Below are positions 8,479 to 17,280 of a stretch of 64,000 nucleotides of DNA, in pieces (within the stretch, counting starts at the first letter, position 1; each line of letters opens with the position of its first letter). The stretch covers positions 1 to 64,000 of the forward strand of contig NZ_JAMBOJ010000013.1 in NCBI RefSeq assembly GCF_023715565.1, read 5' to 3'. Under the pieces are notes generated by a model. It was not told where the DNA came from. It did no database searches and was given only the letters and a program-made list of their open reading frames with translations. The translations under genes and the position numbers were made by a program. This stretch comes from Cytobacillus firmus (GTDB taxonomy: Bacteria; Bacillota; Bacilli; Bacillales; Cytobacillaceae).

Positions 8479-9102
8479 TTATAGTCCCAGCCCCTGGTCT
8501 TGCAGCTTCTCCTGTTCCTTCCCGCGTTTTCTCCTGGCAATGCGGAAAACGAGGAAAATCGCAGCAAAGCCTGCCAGACCGATCAGTATTTCTTTTTCAT
8601 GTTTGATGATGACATCAATATGATCTCCAAATATATAACCGATTGTAAAAGCTAAAGACAGCCAAATCAGTGCACCGCTGTATGCAAACATAGCAAATTT
8701 TTTAAATGGCAATTTACTGAAGCCGTATAAAAAGGGAAGGAAGTTTCGGATACCCGGAACAAAATAACTGAAGGAGAGGGAAAAGGCATGATATTTTTCT
8801 ATTAGCTTTAATGAAGAATCAATCGTTTTAGACATCCTTTTGCTTTTATGAAAGTACTTTAGCAAAGGTCTTCCAATCAAACGCCCGATGGTATAACAGG
8901 TTGTCAACGCCGCCAAAATGCCAAGATAACTGACCATGAATGCAAGCACAGGGTGAAGCGTTTTTAAAGAGGAGGAAAGTCCAACAGTCATAACAATCAA
9001 CTCATTTGGCACAGGAAAAATAAAAACTCCTACCCATAGCCAGAGAAACAGCCCCAAATATCCGTTATTTTCAATGATTTCTAAAACCAGTTCCAGTTCC
9101 AT
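8479..9102 (-). CDS. DedA/VTT-family membrane protein
   Basis: A 207-residue protein of the DedA family (VTT, formerly SNARE-associated domain), whose members flip lipid carriers or support membrane homeostasis. It has about five hydrophobic segments and the family-like stretches GVFIFPVPNELIVMTVG (about 25-41) and FSYFVPGIRNFLPFLYG (about 112-128), the latter with the conserved P-G-R. A basic, lysine-rich tail follows. ATG 9100-9102 is chosen because GAGGAG lies 7 bases upstream. It is a lone gene. The exact substrate, for example undecaprenyl phosphate or phosphatidylethanolamine, cannot be told from sequence. Confidence 0.85.
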   Translation of the reverse strand: MELELVLEIIENNGYLGLFLWLWVGVFIFPVPNELIVMTVGLSSSLKTLHPVLAFMVSYLGILAALTTCYTIGRLIGRPLLKYFHKSKRMSKTIDSSLKLIEKYHAFSLSFSYFVPGIRNFLPFLYGFSKLPFKKFAMFAYSGALIWLSLAFTIGYIFGDHIDVIIKHEKEILIGLAGFAAIFLVFRIARRKRGKEQEKLQDQGLGL

Positions 9103-9334
9103 TCGGAGTCTCCTCTCTATGTATGCTGGCATAATTATTTACCACACTAATATATTCTTCACTCTCTTCTTTTACCCCTTTTCTAATAATATCAATCCTT
9201 TTAGAATATTCTCTTCCTATCCACCTCTTATGCCTAACTTTTGGTGAAACAATTTTGTTCCTTCATAGGAAAAGCCATGGTTTCATATATTGGGATTGCG
9301 TGCATTTATTATTAATCGAAAGGGGCTGAACCGG

Positions 9335-9751
9335 ATGTACCCCTATTATTCTTTTCGCTACCCAAAGCCCGGATATCATCCTCAGCAGCAAAACTGCTGG
9401 AATTATCCGCAGGCCTATCAGACTTATTATCACCCTGTTCATTTTTACAGGACATTGCCTGCTGTGGATCCCCAAATGTTTATGAGCTCTGCAAAAAAAA
9501 TGGAGGTCCTCATGAGAGATGCCGGCACTTTGCTTGTAAATATGGCAGAGTCAAAAAAGTTTTCATTTGAACTGATGTCAGCGGCCCAGCAGTCCAACAA
9601 GGCGGCAGTCGAAAATCTGCTGAAATCGACAGGCATCTCGCGGGTCCCTTCTGTTGTCTATACACCCGACGGGCTAAGACTTCATTTCGAATCAGACAAA
9701 GATGATCCAGAGAAGTGCTGTGATTTAACGCTGAAACTGAGATGGATGTAA
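9335..9751 (+). CDS. Conserved protein with Tyr/Pro-rich N-terminus, possible spore-related
   Basis: A 138-residue protein. The first 45 residues are rich in Tyr, Pro, His and Gln (MYPYYSFRYPKPGYHPQQQ), as in many spore-coat proteins. The rest, from about residue 45, is a helical soluble domain. AAAGGGG lies 9 bases before ATG 9335. I do not recognise the family with certainty; the coat-like composition is the only hint of a spore role, and it is inference. Repeat sequence follows within a few bases of the stop. Confidence 0.55.
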   Translation: MYPYYSFRYPKPGYHPQQQNCWNYPQAYQTYYHPVHFYRTLPAVDPQMFMSSAKKMEVLMRDAGTLLVNMAESKKFSFELMSAAQQSNKAAVENLLKSTGISRVPSVVYTPDGLRLHFESDKDDPEKCCDLTLKLRWM

Positions 9752-9755
9752 AGAC

Positions 9756-9810
9756 AAAAGCGGAAGCGCCTCCCCCCCGACACCTCGAGGGGGTAGGCGC
9801 TGGAGCTAGG
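9756..9810. repeat. Dispersed AGCGC...GGAGCTAG repeat, copy 2
   Basis: AAAAGCGGAAGCGCC is followed by a C-rich run, CGAGGGGGTAGGCGC and GGAGCTAGG. GCGCCT-CCCCC pairs with GGGGT-AGGCGC, so the unit folds into a hairpin. It shares its ends with copies 1, 3 and 4. Confidence 0.65.
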
Positions 9811-9868
9811 CGCAGACACTCTTCCACAGAGCTAATCACCTTGGTCGATTTTATATGTTCTATCCATT

Positions 9869-9898
9869 AAAAAAGCTCTCAATCAAGAGAGCTTTTCG
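9869..9898 (-). terminator. Terminator of the Gly/Pro-rich protein gene
   Basis: AAAAGCTCTC (9871-9880) pairs perfectly with GAGAGCTTTT (9887-9896) around a 6-base loop. On the minus strand it is followed by a T-run and lies just after the stop at 9904. Confidence 0.82.
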
Positions 9899-9903
9899 CG
9901 TGT

Positions 9904-10155
9904 TCAACGATAATATGGGTTTCCATATGGGCCGTAGCCAGGGTATCCGCCACCGCCGTAAGGAGTGTATGGTGCTCCTGGCGGGCCATAAAAAGGCGGT
10001 GGAGGCGGTGGTGGGCCGTAAAATGGACGTGGAGCAAATAAAGCTGCTCCCAGCCCGCCTCCCAGGAAACCGCCAAGCAAGCCGCCGACAAAAGGAGCTC
10101 CTAAAAAGAAGAACCTTTCGTTCCCGTTTCTATATGGACCTCGATAATAATACAT
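9904..10155 (-). CDS. Gly/Pro/Tyr-rich small protein, possibly spore surface
   Basis: An 83-residue low-complexity protein. It opens MYYYRGPYRNGNERFFFLGA, has a glycine-rich hydrophobic stretch at about 20-40, then Pro-rich (PPPPPPP) and Gly-Tyr-rich repeats to the end. Such composition is common in exosporium and spore-coat proteins of Bacillaceae, but no domain is recognised. GGGAGG lies 9 bases before ATG 10153-10155 and a clear terminator follows, so it is probably a real single-gene unit. Confidence 0.6.
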   Translation of the reverse strand: MYYYRGPYRNGNERFFFLGAPFVGGLLGGFLGGGLGAALFAPRPFYGPPPPPPPFYGPPGAPYTPYGGGGYPGYGPYGNPYYR

Positions 10156-10229
10156 GCAGGGTAACCTCCCTCATTTTCAATCCCTTCTCTATTTAATATG
10201 CAAATGTCCTTATTTTGAGTGGGCTCCCG

Positions 10230-10351
10230 GAAAAGCGGAAGGCGCCCGCTTATCGGCGACAAGCATAAGACGAGCCGGCTAAAAGGATGCTCTTTATCCT
10301 TTTGGACGGATTGGCTTATGACCTCGAGCCGATGGCGCCTGGAGCTAGACA
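10230..10351. repeat. Dispersed AGCGC...GGAGCTAGAC repeat, long copy 3
   Basis: The unit opens AAAAGCGGAAGGCGCC, contains long arms that pair (GCATAAGACGAGCC with GGATTGGCTTATG; AAAAGGAT with ATCCTTTT), and ends GGCGCCTGGAGCTAGACA. The fold is a long imperfect hairpin. It is about twice as long as copies 1 and 2. No reading frame is conserved. Confidence 0.7.
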
Positions 10352-10382
10352 CATGGAAAAGCGGAAGGCCTTTCGGACAAAC

Positions 10383-10416
10383 AAAATCCCCTTAGCCTTT
10401 AGCCAAGGGGATTTTT
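10383..10416 (-). terminator. Terminator of ald
   Basis: AAAATCCCCTT pairs with AAGGGGATTTT around an 11-base loop, and a T-run follows on the minus strand just after the ald stop. Confidence 0.85.
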
Positions 10417-10423
10417 GGGTATA

Positions 10424-11554
10424 TTAGTTAGCTGCTTTTACTTTAGCAAATGCATCTTCTACAGATACATACTCATAGCCAAGGTCTTTAGCAACCGCTG
10501 GGTATGTGATGCTTCCGTTTAAAACGTTTACACCAAGTTTTAGTGCTGCATTGTCTTCAATCGCTTTTACAACACCTTTGTTTGCAATTTGCAGAGCATA
10601 GTTGATTGTAACGTTTGTAAGAGCAATTGTAGATGTTCTTGGAACTGCACCAGGCATGTTTGCAACAGCATAGTGAACAACACCATGCTTATCATATGTT
10701 GGGTTGTCATGAGTTGTAATGTGATCAACAGTTTCGAAAATACCACCCTGGTCAATCGCTACGTCAACAACTACTGAACCAGGCTTCATTGTTTTAATCA
10801 TTTCTTCTGTTACAAGCTTAGGCGCTTTCGCTCCCGGGATAAGAACCGCACCAATTACCAGGTCAGCATCTTTTACAGCTTCTGCAATGTTGAAAGGATT
10901 AGACATTAACGTTTGGATGCTGTTTCCGAAGATATCGTCAAGCTGGCGCAGACGCTCTGGGCTTAAGTCGATGATTGTAACTTGTGCGCCAAGTCCGATT
11001 GCCATTTTCGCTGCGTTGATTCCAACCACACCGCCGCCAACAATGGTAACTTTTCCGCGTGACACTCCTGGAACACCTGCAAGAAGAATTCCCATTCCGC
11101 CATTCGTCTTCTGAAGGAATTGAGCTCCTATTTGAGCAGACATGCGTCCTGCAACTTCACTCATTGGAGTAAGAAGAGGCAATGTGCGGTTTACTTCTAC
11201 TGTTTCATAAGCAATCGCTGTAACACCTTTTTCAGTTAATGCTTTTGCAAGCTCAGGCTCTGCAGCAAGGTGAAGGTATGTGAAAAGAACCAAGCCTTCA
11301 CGGAAATAACCATACTCGGATGGAAGCGGCTCTTTAACCTTCATAACCATTTCAGCTGCCCATGCTTCTGCAGCAGTATCTACAATAACGGCTCCTACCT
11401 CAGTATAATCTTCATTTGTGAAACCGCTTCCAATTCCTGCGTCGATTTCTACTAATACTTTATGTCCGAACTTTACTAATGCGTCAACGCTTGCTGGTGT
11501 CGCAGCAACACGATTTTCGTTATTTTTAATCTCTTTAGGTACTCCAATAATCAT
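10424..11554 (-). CDS. ald: Alanine dehydrogenase
   Basis: This 376-residue enzyme reversibly deaminates L-alanine to pyruvate with NAD+, feeding alanine carbon into metabolism and supporting sporulation in Bacillus. The N-terminus [20 protein letters not shown] is the family signature. Substrate-binding Lys74 (MKVKEP), catalytic His95 (YLHLA), the dinucleotide motif around [13 protein letters not shown] (about 172-184) and DQGG near 269-272 are present. Length matches the family. ATG 11552-11554 follows AAAGGGG by 9 bases. It is transcribed after its own promoter, with the activator gene adeR next upstream and the alanine symporter close by. Confidence 0.95.
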   Translation of the reverse strand: MIIGVPKEIKNNENRVAATPASVDALVKFGHKVLVEIDAGIGSGFTNEDYTEVGAVIVDTAAEAWAAEMVMKVKEPLPSEYGYFREGLVLFTYLHLAAEPELAKALTEKGVTAIAYETVEVNRTLPLLTPMSEVAGRMSAQIGAQFLQKTNGGMGILLAGVPGVSRGKVTIVGGGVVGINAAKMAIGLGAQVTIIDLSPERLRQLDDIFGNSIQTLMSNPFNIAEAVKDADLVIGAVLIPGAKAPKLVTEEMIKTMKPGSVVVDVAIDQGGIFETVDHITTHDNPTYDKHGVVHYAVANMPGAVPRTSTIALTNVTINYALQIANKGVVKAIEDNAALKLGVNVLNGSITYPAVAKDLGYEYVSVEDAFAKVKAAN

Positions 11555-11600
11555 GGAAAAATCCCCTTTCAATCTATCAATAATGATATTTACTATTATT

Positions 11601-11630
11601 AGTATAATAATTTTAGTAAAGCGCTGTCAT
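11601..11630 (-). promoter_or_regulatory. Predicted ald promoter with overlapping cre-like site
   Basis: On the minus strand ATGACA (11625-11630) and TATACT (11601-11606) are 18 bases apart, a good sigma-A promoter. The + strand 11616-11629 reads GTAAAGCGCTGTCA, matching 12 of 14 positions of the CcpA cre consensus TGWAANCGNTNWCA and covering the -35 box. Binding there would be expected to repress. This is a motif-level prediction. Confidence 0.55.
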
Positions 11631-11648
11631 TGTGGAATCGGTAAAATA

Positions 11649-11692
11649 AAAGAGCCTCCATTTGTGGAAATCTACAAATGAGGGCTCTTCTT
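11649..11692 (-). terminator. Terminator overlapping the end of adeR
   Basis: AAGAGCCTCCATTTGT pairs with ACAAATGAGGGCTCTT around an 8-base loop. The stop codon of the regulator gene (11672-11674) lies inside it. On the minus strand it isolates ald from upstream transcription. Confidence 0.75.
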
Positions 11693-12913
11693 TTCCATTC
11701 TCCGGATTTTAAGTTCAAGATATAAAGAAAGTTTTGTATTCGTATTCTTCAGGTCAACTTTCCCAATATCAGATATCCTCTTTAATCGGTAATTCAGTGT
11801 ATTCATATGAATATGCAGCTTTTTAGCTGTTTCATTCACATTGCTGTCATGATCGATGAAGGCTTCAAGAGTAGTGAGAAGATTAGTCCGGTGCTCAAGG
11901 TCATATTTAATAATCTTTTCAATAGCAGGGTGCTCATATTGTTCCTGCCGTTTCTTTTTAAGGATGGCATCAAGGTAGCGGAAAATGCCAAGCTGCTGAT
12001 AGCTATAAATATGATGGATCTCATCCGGAAATTGTTCTTTCAGACGCAGAACCTGCAATGCCTCCTGATAGCTTTTTTCCACTTTTTCAAAGTGCTGATA
12101 AGTTGTTCCTGTTGCCCCGGTAATATGATCGATGCCAAAACGTGTTTTCATTTGATCAATGAAAAACTCGATGAATTCGATAAACGTATTTTCAGCTAGA
12201 GCAGGTTCAGGCGGCACTGCTAAAATTACGAATTCGTTCCCCATTGCTGCATGAAAGGTTATATGAACCTTTTGGCTTGTCGTGATCAGATAGATGATCT
12301 TTTGCTCTATTTTAGAGGTAATTTCTTCTTTAAACCTAAAGGCTAGCACAGCAAATGGGGATGGCGGTTTTATGCTTAAATCCTCAAATCTTTCTGAGAT
12401 TTCATCACGGGTATGGAAACGGCCGGTTAGCAGTTCCCAGAAAAAGTCCCGGTAGCCCTCAGCTCTTTTTTTCTTTTGGGCATTTAATCTTAGCATTTCC
12501 GTTCTTGCAGACTGCGCAGCCAGCTTTAGCATATTCAGCTTGCTTTCTGTTAAAGCGGCTTCTTCTTCAACTGCCCAGATGTAGCCCAACACCTCATTAT
12601 GATTGCGTATTGAAATGGCTACCCGATTTCCCAGTCCTATCTCATTTATTTCAGGGATTCTAAGCGGTTCGCCGCTTTGCATCAGCTGGGGAATCACACG
12701 ATCCTTCCATAAACGATTAATCACCTTCTCAGGAACCTTTCTGCTGATGATTGTAGCGATTCTCGCGGTATCTGTCTGGTCATCATGTGTACTGTATGCC
12801 AGTAAGCGATGATTAACATCTTCTATCGTAACAGGGCATTCCAGGACATCGCGGATCTTATCTACCAGTTCCTCCAGATCACTAAATGCCCTCTTAAACG
12901 GATCTTTTTCCAT
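11672..12913 (-). CDS. adeR: PucR-family transcriptional activator, AdeR-like
   Basis: A 413-residue regulator of the PucR/CdaR type. The first 150 residues form a GAF-like sensory region, the middle a GGDEF-like linking domain, and the C-terminus a helix-turn-helix (about 350-395) with DSNVNETAKKLHIHMNTLNYRLKRI, the PucR HTH signature. In B. subtilis AdeR (YukF) activates ald in response to alanine, and the adjacent position upstream of ald here supports the same role. ATG 12911-12913 follows GGGTGA by 7 bases; a TTG five codons earlier is less likely. Confidence 0.85.
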   Translation of the reverse strand: MEKDPFKRAFSDLEELVDKIRDVLECPVTIEDVNHRLLAYSTHDDQTDTARIATIISRKVPEKVINRLWKDRVIPQLMQSGEPLRIPEINEIGLGNRVAISIRNHNEVLGYIWAVEEEAALTESKLNMLKLAAQSARTEMLRLNAQKKKRAEGYRDFFWELLTGRFHTRDEISERFEDLSIKPPSPFAVLAFRFKEEITSKIEQKIIYLITTSQKVHITFHAAMGNEFVILAVPPEPALAENTFIEFIEFFIDQMKTRFGIDHITGATGTTYQHFEKVEKSYQEALQVLRLKEQFPDEIHHIYSYQQLGIFRYLDAILKKKRQEQYEHPAIEKIIKYDLEHRTNLLTTLEAFIDHDSNVNETAKKLHIHMNTLNYRLKRISDIGKVDLKNTNTKLSLYLELKIRRMEKKSPHL

Positions 12914-13031
12914 TTTATTATCACCCAATCGTAAAACTTCTTTAATCTGTACTTTCTCTATCCTATTATATTATACCTCAGGTCCCTCCCTGTACTCTAC
13001 CAAAGCCGCCAGTCCATTCGACAAAATTCGG

Positions 13032-13117
13032 GCGGTGCCTGTCACCAATTTTATAAAATTGCCAATAGTTTTACTTTTTTATTTTACCTTGAAGTTATAT
13101 TCAGATAATTTTACAAT
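13032..13117 (+). promoter_or_regulatory. Predicted alanine-symporter promoter with CodY-like site and repeat half-site
   Basis: TTGAAG (13089-13094), a 17-base spacer and TACAAT (13112-13117) form a plausible sigma-A promoter. The spacer contains ATATTCAGATAATT, differing from the CodY box AATTTTCWGAAAATT at about three positions. GGTGCCTGTCACC at 13034-13046 is half of the long hairpin found at 55126-55176. Confidence 0.45.
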
Positions 13118-13169
13118 GGGACATGTTCACAAAAAAAAATCATATTTTAATAGTTTGATTTACAGGTTT

Positions 13170-13183
13170 TGAAAGCGTTAACA
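13170..13183 (+). promoter_or_regulatory. Catabolite-responsive element (cre) upstream of the alanine symporter
   Basis: TGAAAGCGTTAACA matches all 14 positions of the cre consensus TGWAANCGNTNWCA. It lies about 50 bases after the predicted -10 box and just before the ribosome binding site, where CcpA usually blocks elongation. Confidence 0.75.
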
Positions 13184-13202
13184 TCTGGGAGGCGATGATT
13201 TT

Positions 13203-14612
13203 ATGCTAGAAACGCTTAATAAAATTAACGGGGTGCTCTGGGGCACACCAAGTTTGATTTTGCTTTTTGGTACGGGTGTTCTTTTAACATTCATGCTGAA
13301 GGGCCTTCAATTCAGGAGGCTGATATATGCGTTTAAATTAGGATTTACAAAAGAAGGACAGGCTACATCCGATGCTGAAGGAGATGTCAGTAACTTCAAG
13401 GCTCTAATGACTGCGCTAGCAGCAACCATTGGTAATGGTAATATCGCAGGTGTTGCCACTGCAATTACACTCGGTGGACCAGGAGCTATCTTCTGGATGT
13501 GGATTGTTGGTTTGCTTGGAATGGCAACCAAATATGCCGAAGCATTATTGGCAATGAAATACCGTGTGAAAAATGCCAATGGAGAGTACTCCAGCGGACC
13601 GATGTATTATGTGGAACGCGGCCTCGGCAAAAAGTTTAAATGGCTTGCAGTGGCATTTGCGGTCTTTGGAGCTTTTGCAGCACTGGGCATCGGAAACAGT
13701 GTTCAATCGAATACAATTGCCGCTGTTATGGATACTTCTTTTGGGATTAACAGTTGGATTACAGGTGTTATTCTTGCTGTATTGGCTGCCTTAATTATCT
13801 TTGGCGGTATTCAGCGCATCAGTACAGTTGCAGGATTCTTTGTTCCGGTTATGGCCTTTCTTTATATCGGCGGGGCATTAATAATACTCGCTGTTAACTA
13901 TGATCAAATCATTCCTGGATTCCAGACAATCTTCTACTATGCCTTCAATCCGGTAGCAGCAACAGGCGGCTTTGTCGGTGTTGTCGTATCCGAAGCAATC
14001 AAGAATGGTGTTTCAAGGGGTATCTTCTCTAATGAAGCCGGTCTTGGTACAGCAGCGCTTATTGCAGGAAACGCAAAGACTGACCATCCTGTAAAACAGG
14101 CTCTTGTTGCGATGACGGGTACTTTCATTGTTACAATTGTAGTTTGTACGATGACAGGTCTGGTCCTTATCATGACTGGTTTCTGGGACACAACAGGCGG
14201 ATTGATCTCTGGTGTTGCGCATGACGGCAGCCTTGACGGCGGGGCATTAACAAGTGCAGCCTTTTCCTATGTTCTGGGAACAGCTGGTGAATATATCGTT
14301 GCATTCTCTGTTATCTTCTTCGGCTTCTCGACGATTGTCGGCTGGTATGTATATGGTGAAAAATGCTTTGAATACCTTGTTGGCACAAAAGGAATTATGG
14401 GCTACCGTGCCATTTATATTTTCGCGACTGGCATCGGTGCGGTTGCCAATTTAACAACTGTTTGGGCCTTCGCGGATATGGCAAATGCATTAATGATGAT
14501 TCCTAACTTAGTTGCATTAATACTATTAAGCAAAGTGGTTGTTAAAGATACTAATGAATTCTTTGAAAACCACTATAAAGTTGCCAATAAGCAGTTAAAT
14601 AAGGCTAGCTAA
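13203..14612 (+). CDS. alsT: Sodium:alanine symporter (AGCS family)
   Basis: A 469-residue membrane protein with about 11 helices that imports alanine or glycine with Na+ (or H+). The AGCS signature is clear: ALAATIGNGNIAGVATAITLGG near residues 70-91 and later SRGIFSNEAGLGTAAL near 272-287. Length is normal. ATG 13203 follows GGAGG by 10 bases. The gene is next to the alanine dehydrogenase/AdeR block, diverges from adeR, and carries a perfect cre site, so alanine uptake and breakdown are probably both under carbon catabolite control. Glutamine transport is an alternative described for B. subtilis AlsT. Confidence 0.9.
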   Translation: MLETLNKINGVLWGTPSLILLFGTGVLLTFMLKGLQFRRLIYAFKLGFTKEGQATSDAEGDVSNFKALMTALAATIGNGNIAGVATAITLGGPGAIFWMWIVGLLGMATKYAEALLAMKYRVKNANGEYSSGPMYYVERGLGKKFKWLAVAFAVFGAFAALGIGNSVQSNTIAAVMDTSFGINSWITGVILAVLAALIIFGGIQRISTVAGFFVPVMAFLYIGGALIILAVNYDQIIPGFQTIFYYAFNPVAATGGFVGVVVSEAIKNGVSRGIFSNEAGLGTAALIAGNAKTDHPVKQALVAMTGTFIVTIVVCTMTGLVLIMTGFWDTTGGLISGVAHDGSLDGGALTSAAFSYVLGTAGEYIVAFSVIFFGFSTIVGWYVYGEKCFEYLVGTKGIMGYRAIYIFATGIGAVANLTTVWAFADMANALMMIPNLVALILLSKVVVKDTNEFFENHYKVANKQLNKAS

Positions 14613-14620
14613 TATATGAA

Positions 14621-14660
14621 AGACAAACACAGGTCCCTGATCTGTGTTTGTCTTTGTTTT
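14621..14660. terminator. Terminator of the alanine symporter gene
   Basis: AGACAAACACAG (14621-14632) pairs perfectly with its complement at 14642-14653, 9-base loop, then TTGTTTT. It also separates the convergent gene at 14667. Confidence 0.85.
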
Positions 14661-14666
14661 AGTATC

Positions 14667-14909
14667 CTAAAACGGAAATAACGGCAGTTCATTTCTCTCA
14701 TAAATATAGGTAAATATCCGGTAGTGGTAAAGAAATTCTCCAGTGAATATTCCTTCTTTTTCAAAAGAATAAGCATCTATAAACGCTTCTATTTTGTCTT
14801 CATCCTCTTCATCCCACACCCCTGTCATCCAGACTTTATAGGCTAGCCTGCTGTTTAAACCGGGATATCCGCTTTCTTCAAAAAGCTCCTCGATATGCTC
14901 TCTTTCCAC
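14667..14909 (-). CDS. Small acidic protein, unknown function
   Basis: About 80 residues, acidic and aromatic, ending YIYERNELPLFPF. The frame stays open further upstream, but a GTG at 14907-14909 preceded by GGGGGAGG with a 7-base gap is the best start. No domain, signal peptide or membrane segment is seen. It is a single gene divergent from the PHA-type operon, and no function is suggested. Confidence 0.5.
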   Translation of the reverse strand: MEREHIEELFEESGYPGLNSRLAYKVWMTGVWDEEDEDKIEAFIDAYSFEKEGIFTGEFLYHYRIFTYIYERNELPLFPF

Positions 14910-15085
14910 CTTTTTTCCTCCCCCATCTGTTATCCATCCTTTTCTGTTTTTGTCTTTCTTATACATTTTTGGGACAAGGCAAATATACAATTTTAGCACC
15001 ACATGAGGTGAACTTGTCTATACTATATCGAAGTCTTTTTTAATTTCAAGATTGCTTATTACTAACAAATAAGGGAGGGATAACG

Positions 15086-15859
15086 TTGGAATTGAAAGAG
15101 TTATTTCATTTAGGCAATAAAACAGCCATTGTCACTGGAGGAGGTCGCGGACTCGGAGAGCAAATGGCAAATGCGCTTGGGGAAGCAGGAGCAAATGTTG
15201 TCATCTGCTCACGCCGAATTGAAGCATGTGAGCATGTCAAAAAGAACCTAGAAGCAAAGGGAGTTAAGGCTCTGGCTATCGAATGTGACATCACCAATGA
15301 AGAAGACATTCAAATGGTCATCCAAAAGACCCTGGAGACATTTGGAAGCATCGATATCCTCATAAATAATAGCGGTACATCCTGGGTTGCACCTTTTCTA
15401 GATCTGCCTGCTGATAAATGGGACAAAGTCATGAATGTAAACTTAAAAGGGCTGTTTTTATTTTCACAGGCTGCCGCAAAAGTGATGACGAAGCAGGGGA
15501 GCGGCAAAATCATTAATATTTCATCTGTAAATGGAATGAGGGGCACCCACTCGGCATTTCTTGATGCAGTGGCTTACAGTACAAGTAAAGGAGCAGTCAT
15601 CGCATTTACAAAGGATTTAGCTGTAAAATTGGCTCCTGCAGGCATTCAAGTAAACGCTATTGCTCCAGGCTTCTTCCCTACCAAAATTACAAAAGTTCTT
15701 GAAAAATCGAGTTCAGTTATTCTCAAAAAGATTCCTGCCGGAAGATTTGGAAATGAACATGACTTAAAAGGAGCAGCTGTCTTTTTATCATCCAAAGCGT
15801 CTGATTTCGTTACAGGACAGGTATTAGTCGTAGATGGAGGAATGACTGTATCCCTTTAA
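15086..15859 (+). CDS. Short-chain dehydrogenase/reductase of the PHA-type operon
   Basis: A 257-residue classical SDR. The cofactor motif TGGGRGLG is at about 17-24, NNSG at 92-95, and the catalytic Ser (NISSVNG), Tyr and Lys (YSTSK, about 161-165) are all present. Start is TTG 15086-15088, 8 bases after AGGGAGG. It is followed by a PhaR-like and a PhaC-like gene, so a 3-oxoacyl-CoA reductase role like PhaB, supplying hydroxyacyl-CoA, is plausible. Sequence alone could equally fit a gluconate 5-dehydrogenase-like enzyme. Confidence 0.8.
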   Translation: MELKELFHLGNKTAIVTGGGRGLGEQMANALGEAGANVVICSRRIEACEHVKKNLEAKGVKALAIECDITNEEDIQMVIQKTLETFGSIDILINNSGTSWVAPFLDLPADKWDKVMNVNLKGLFLFSQAAAKVMTKQGSGKIINISSVNGMRGTHSAFLDAVAYSTSKGAVIAFTKDLAVKLAPAGIQVNAIAPGFFPTKITKVLEKSSSVILKKIPAGRFGNEHDLKGAAVFLSSKASDFVTGQVLVVDGGMTVSL

Positions 15860-15894
15860 GTTTCACAGCTAACTTCAAAGAAAGGAGAAAATTT

Positions 15895-16251
15895 ATGTCT
15901 ATTAACCATACAGAAGCCCTATTGCAGGCAATAAAAAAATTAGGGACGAAAGTGGAAAGAGAACTGAATGAATCTATTCAGAACTCTATTAACAAAGAAG
16001 ATATTTTCAAAAACCTAGTCACCCGCTCAGAGGTGACTGCAGCAAGCATGAAAAAACTCCGGGACGCCATTGAGACACTATCCATTCCTCTTAATTTCCC
16101 TACCAAAACCGACGTGGCAAATGCAGCAAAACTGACTGTGCAGGCTGAAGAAAAAATGGATCAGATTGACGAAAAAGTCATCGCTTTGGCCAGATCAATT
16201 GAGGACTTAAAAAAAGCACTTGGCAGCCCTGCTGAAAGCGCGGAAAAATAA
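15895..16251 (+). CDS. Short PhaR-like PHA synthase subunit
   Basis: A 118-residue, largely helical protein with a predicted C-terminal coiled coil. The stretch LNFPTKTDVANAAKLTVQ and the following EEKMDQIDEK resemble, from memory, the LPTKEDIASVATLV...ENKVDNIEE region of Bacillus PhaR, the obligate partner of class IV PHA synthase. Canonical PhaR is about 200 residues, so this one lacks much of the N-terminal part. AAAGGAG lies 8 bases before ATG 15895. It directly abuts the PhaC-like gene. Assignment is by partial similarity and context. Confidence 0.6.
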   Translation: MSINHTEALLQAIKKLGTKVERELNESIQNSINKEDIFKNLVTRSEVTAASMKKLRDAIETLSIPLNFPTKTDVANAAKLTVQAEEKMDQIDEKVIALARSIEDLKKALGSPAESAEK

Positions 16252-17280
16252 ATGGAACAAAACACAGCTTCCAAAAAACTGCTTGGATTTTTAAATACTA
16301 TTTTACAGCCCGCTCCGGAGATCAATGTAACTCCAAGGACTACAGTCTGGAAAAGAAATAAGGCAACTCTCTGGCATTATGCCCCTGCCAGCAAAAAATA
16401 CAGTATTCCCGTTTTCCTTGTTTATTCACTAGTAAACCAGCCCACTATTCTGGACTTAGGACCTCAGAATAGTTTAATCGAAGCTTTGGTTAACAGCGGA
16501 TATGATGTCTATTTGCTGGATTTCGGGATTCCAGGCTATGAGGATAAAGACATCACGATGGAAGATTATATTACTGAATACATCCAGAAGGGGGTAAAAA
16601 GAGCTTTATATCACTCAGGGGCAGACGAAATAAGTGTAATGGGCTTTTGCCTGGGAGGAACCTTTGCAGCCATTTATGCGGCCATTGCGGATGAACCAGT
16701 CAAAAACTTAATATTGTCTGTTGCACCAGTTGATTTCAGCATTGTACCGGTTTTTGATAAATGGGCAGATGAACTGCGGAATGGAGACGGCAGCCTGGAA
16801 ACTACTTTTGATGCATGGGGACTTATCCCCGCCTTTGCCATTAAATCAGGTATGCGGCTATTTACTTCTCCCCTTTATTACTCTCCATATTTATCGCTTC
16901 TGGCCAGGGCTGATGATGAAGCATATGCATCCCGCTGGAAGCGATTCAACCATTGGACCAATGGCCATATTCCATTTGCCGGGGCTGCACTGAAGCAAAT
17001 TCACCTGGATCTATTAAAAGACAATAAGCTTGTGAACGGTACATTAACGATTGGAGATAATAATGCCGCGCTCAGTAATATTGAAGCTAATTTGCTTGCT
17101 GTCGCTTCAGATAATGACCGTCTTGTTCCAAAAGAGCAGATACTTCCGATCATGGACCTCGTGTCCAGTGCTGATAAAACTTTTCATCTGCTTCAGGGCG
17201 GGCATGCCAACCTTACTTCAGAAGGAAAAATTCCTGACTATATGGACAAATGGCTGTCAGCAAGATCAGGACAAATATAA
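16252..17280 (+). CDS. PhaC-like alpha/beta hydrolase (class III/IV PHA synthase family)
   Basis: A 342-residue alpha/beta-hydrolase resembling class III/IV polyhydroxyalkanoate synthases, which polymerise (R)-3-hydroxyacyl-CoA on granules. The nucleophile box is MGFCLGG with Cys133 (G-x-C-x-G rather than a Ser lipase box), and the likely Asp289 (ASDNDR) and His318 (GGHANL) complete the triad. TPRTTVWKRNKATLWHYAP and LDLGPQNSLIEAL match family blocks. The ATG follows the previous stop with no gap and only a weak ribosome binding site, implying coupling. It is divergent from the Bacillus megaterium type, so substrate and polymer remain open. Confidence 0.75.
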   Translation: MEQNTASKKLLGFLNTILQPAPEINVTPRTTVWKRNKATLWHYAPASKKYSIPVFLVYSLVNQPTILDLGPQNSLIEALVNSGYDVYLLDFGIPGYEDKDITMEDYITEYIQKGVKRALYHSGADEISVMGFCLGGTFAAIYAAIADEPVKNLILSVAPVDFSIVPVFDKWADELRNGDGSLETTFDAWGLIPAFAIKSGMRLFTSPLYYSPYLSLLARADDEAYASRWKRFNHWTNGHIPFAGAALKQIHLDLLKDNKLVNGTLTIGDNNAALSNIEANLLAVASDNDRLVPKEQILPIMDLVSSADKTFHLLQGGHANLTSEGKIPDYMDKWLSARSGQI

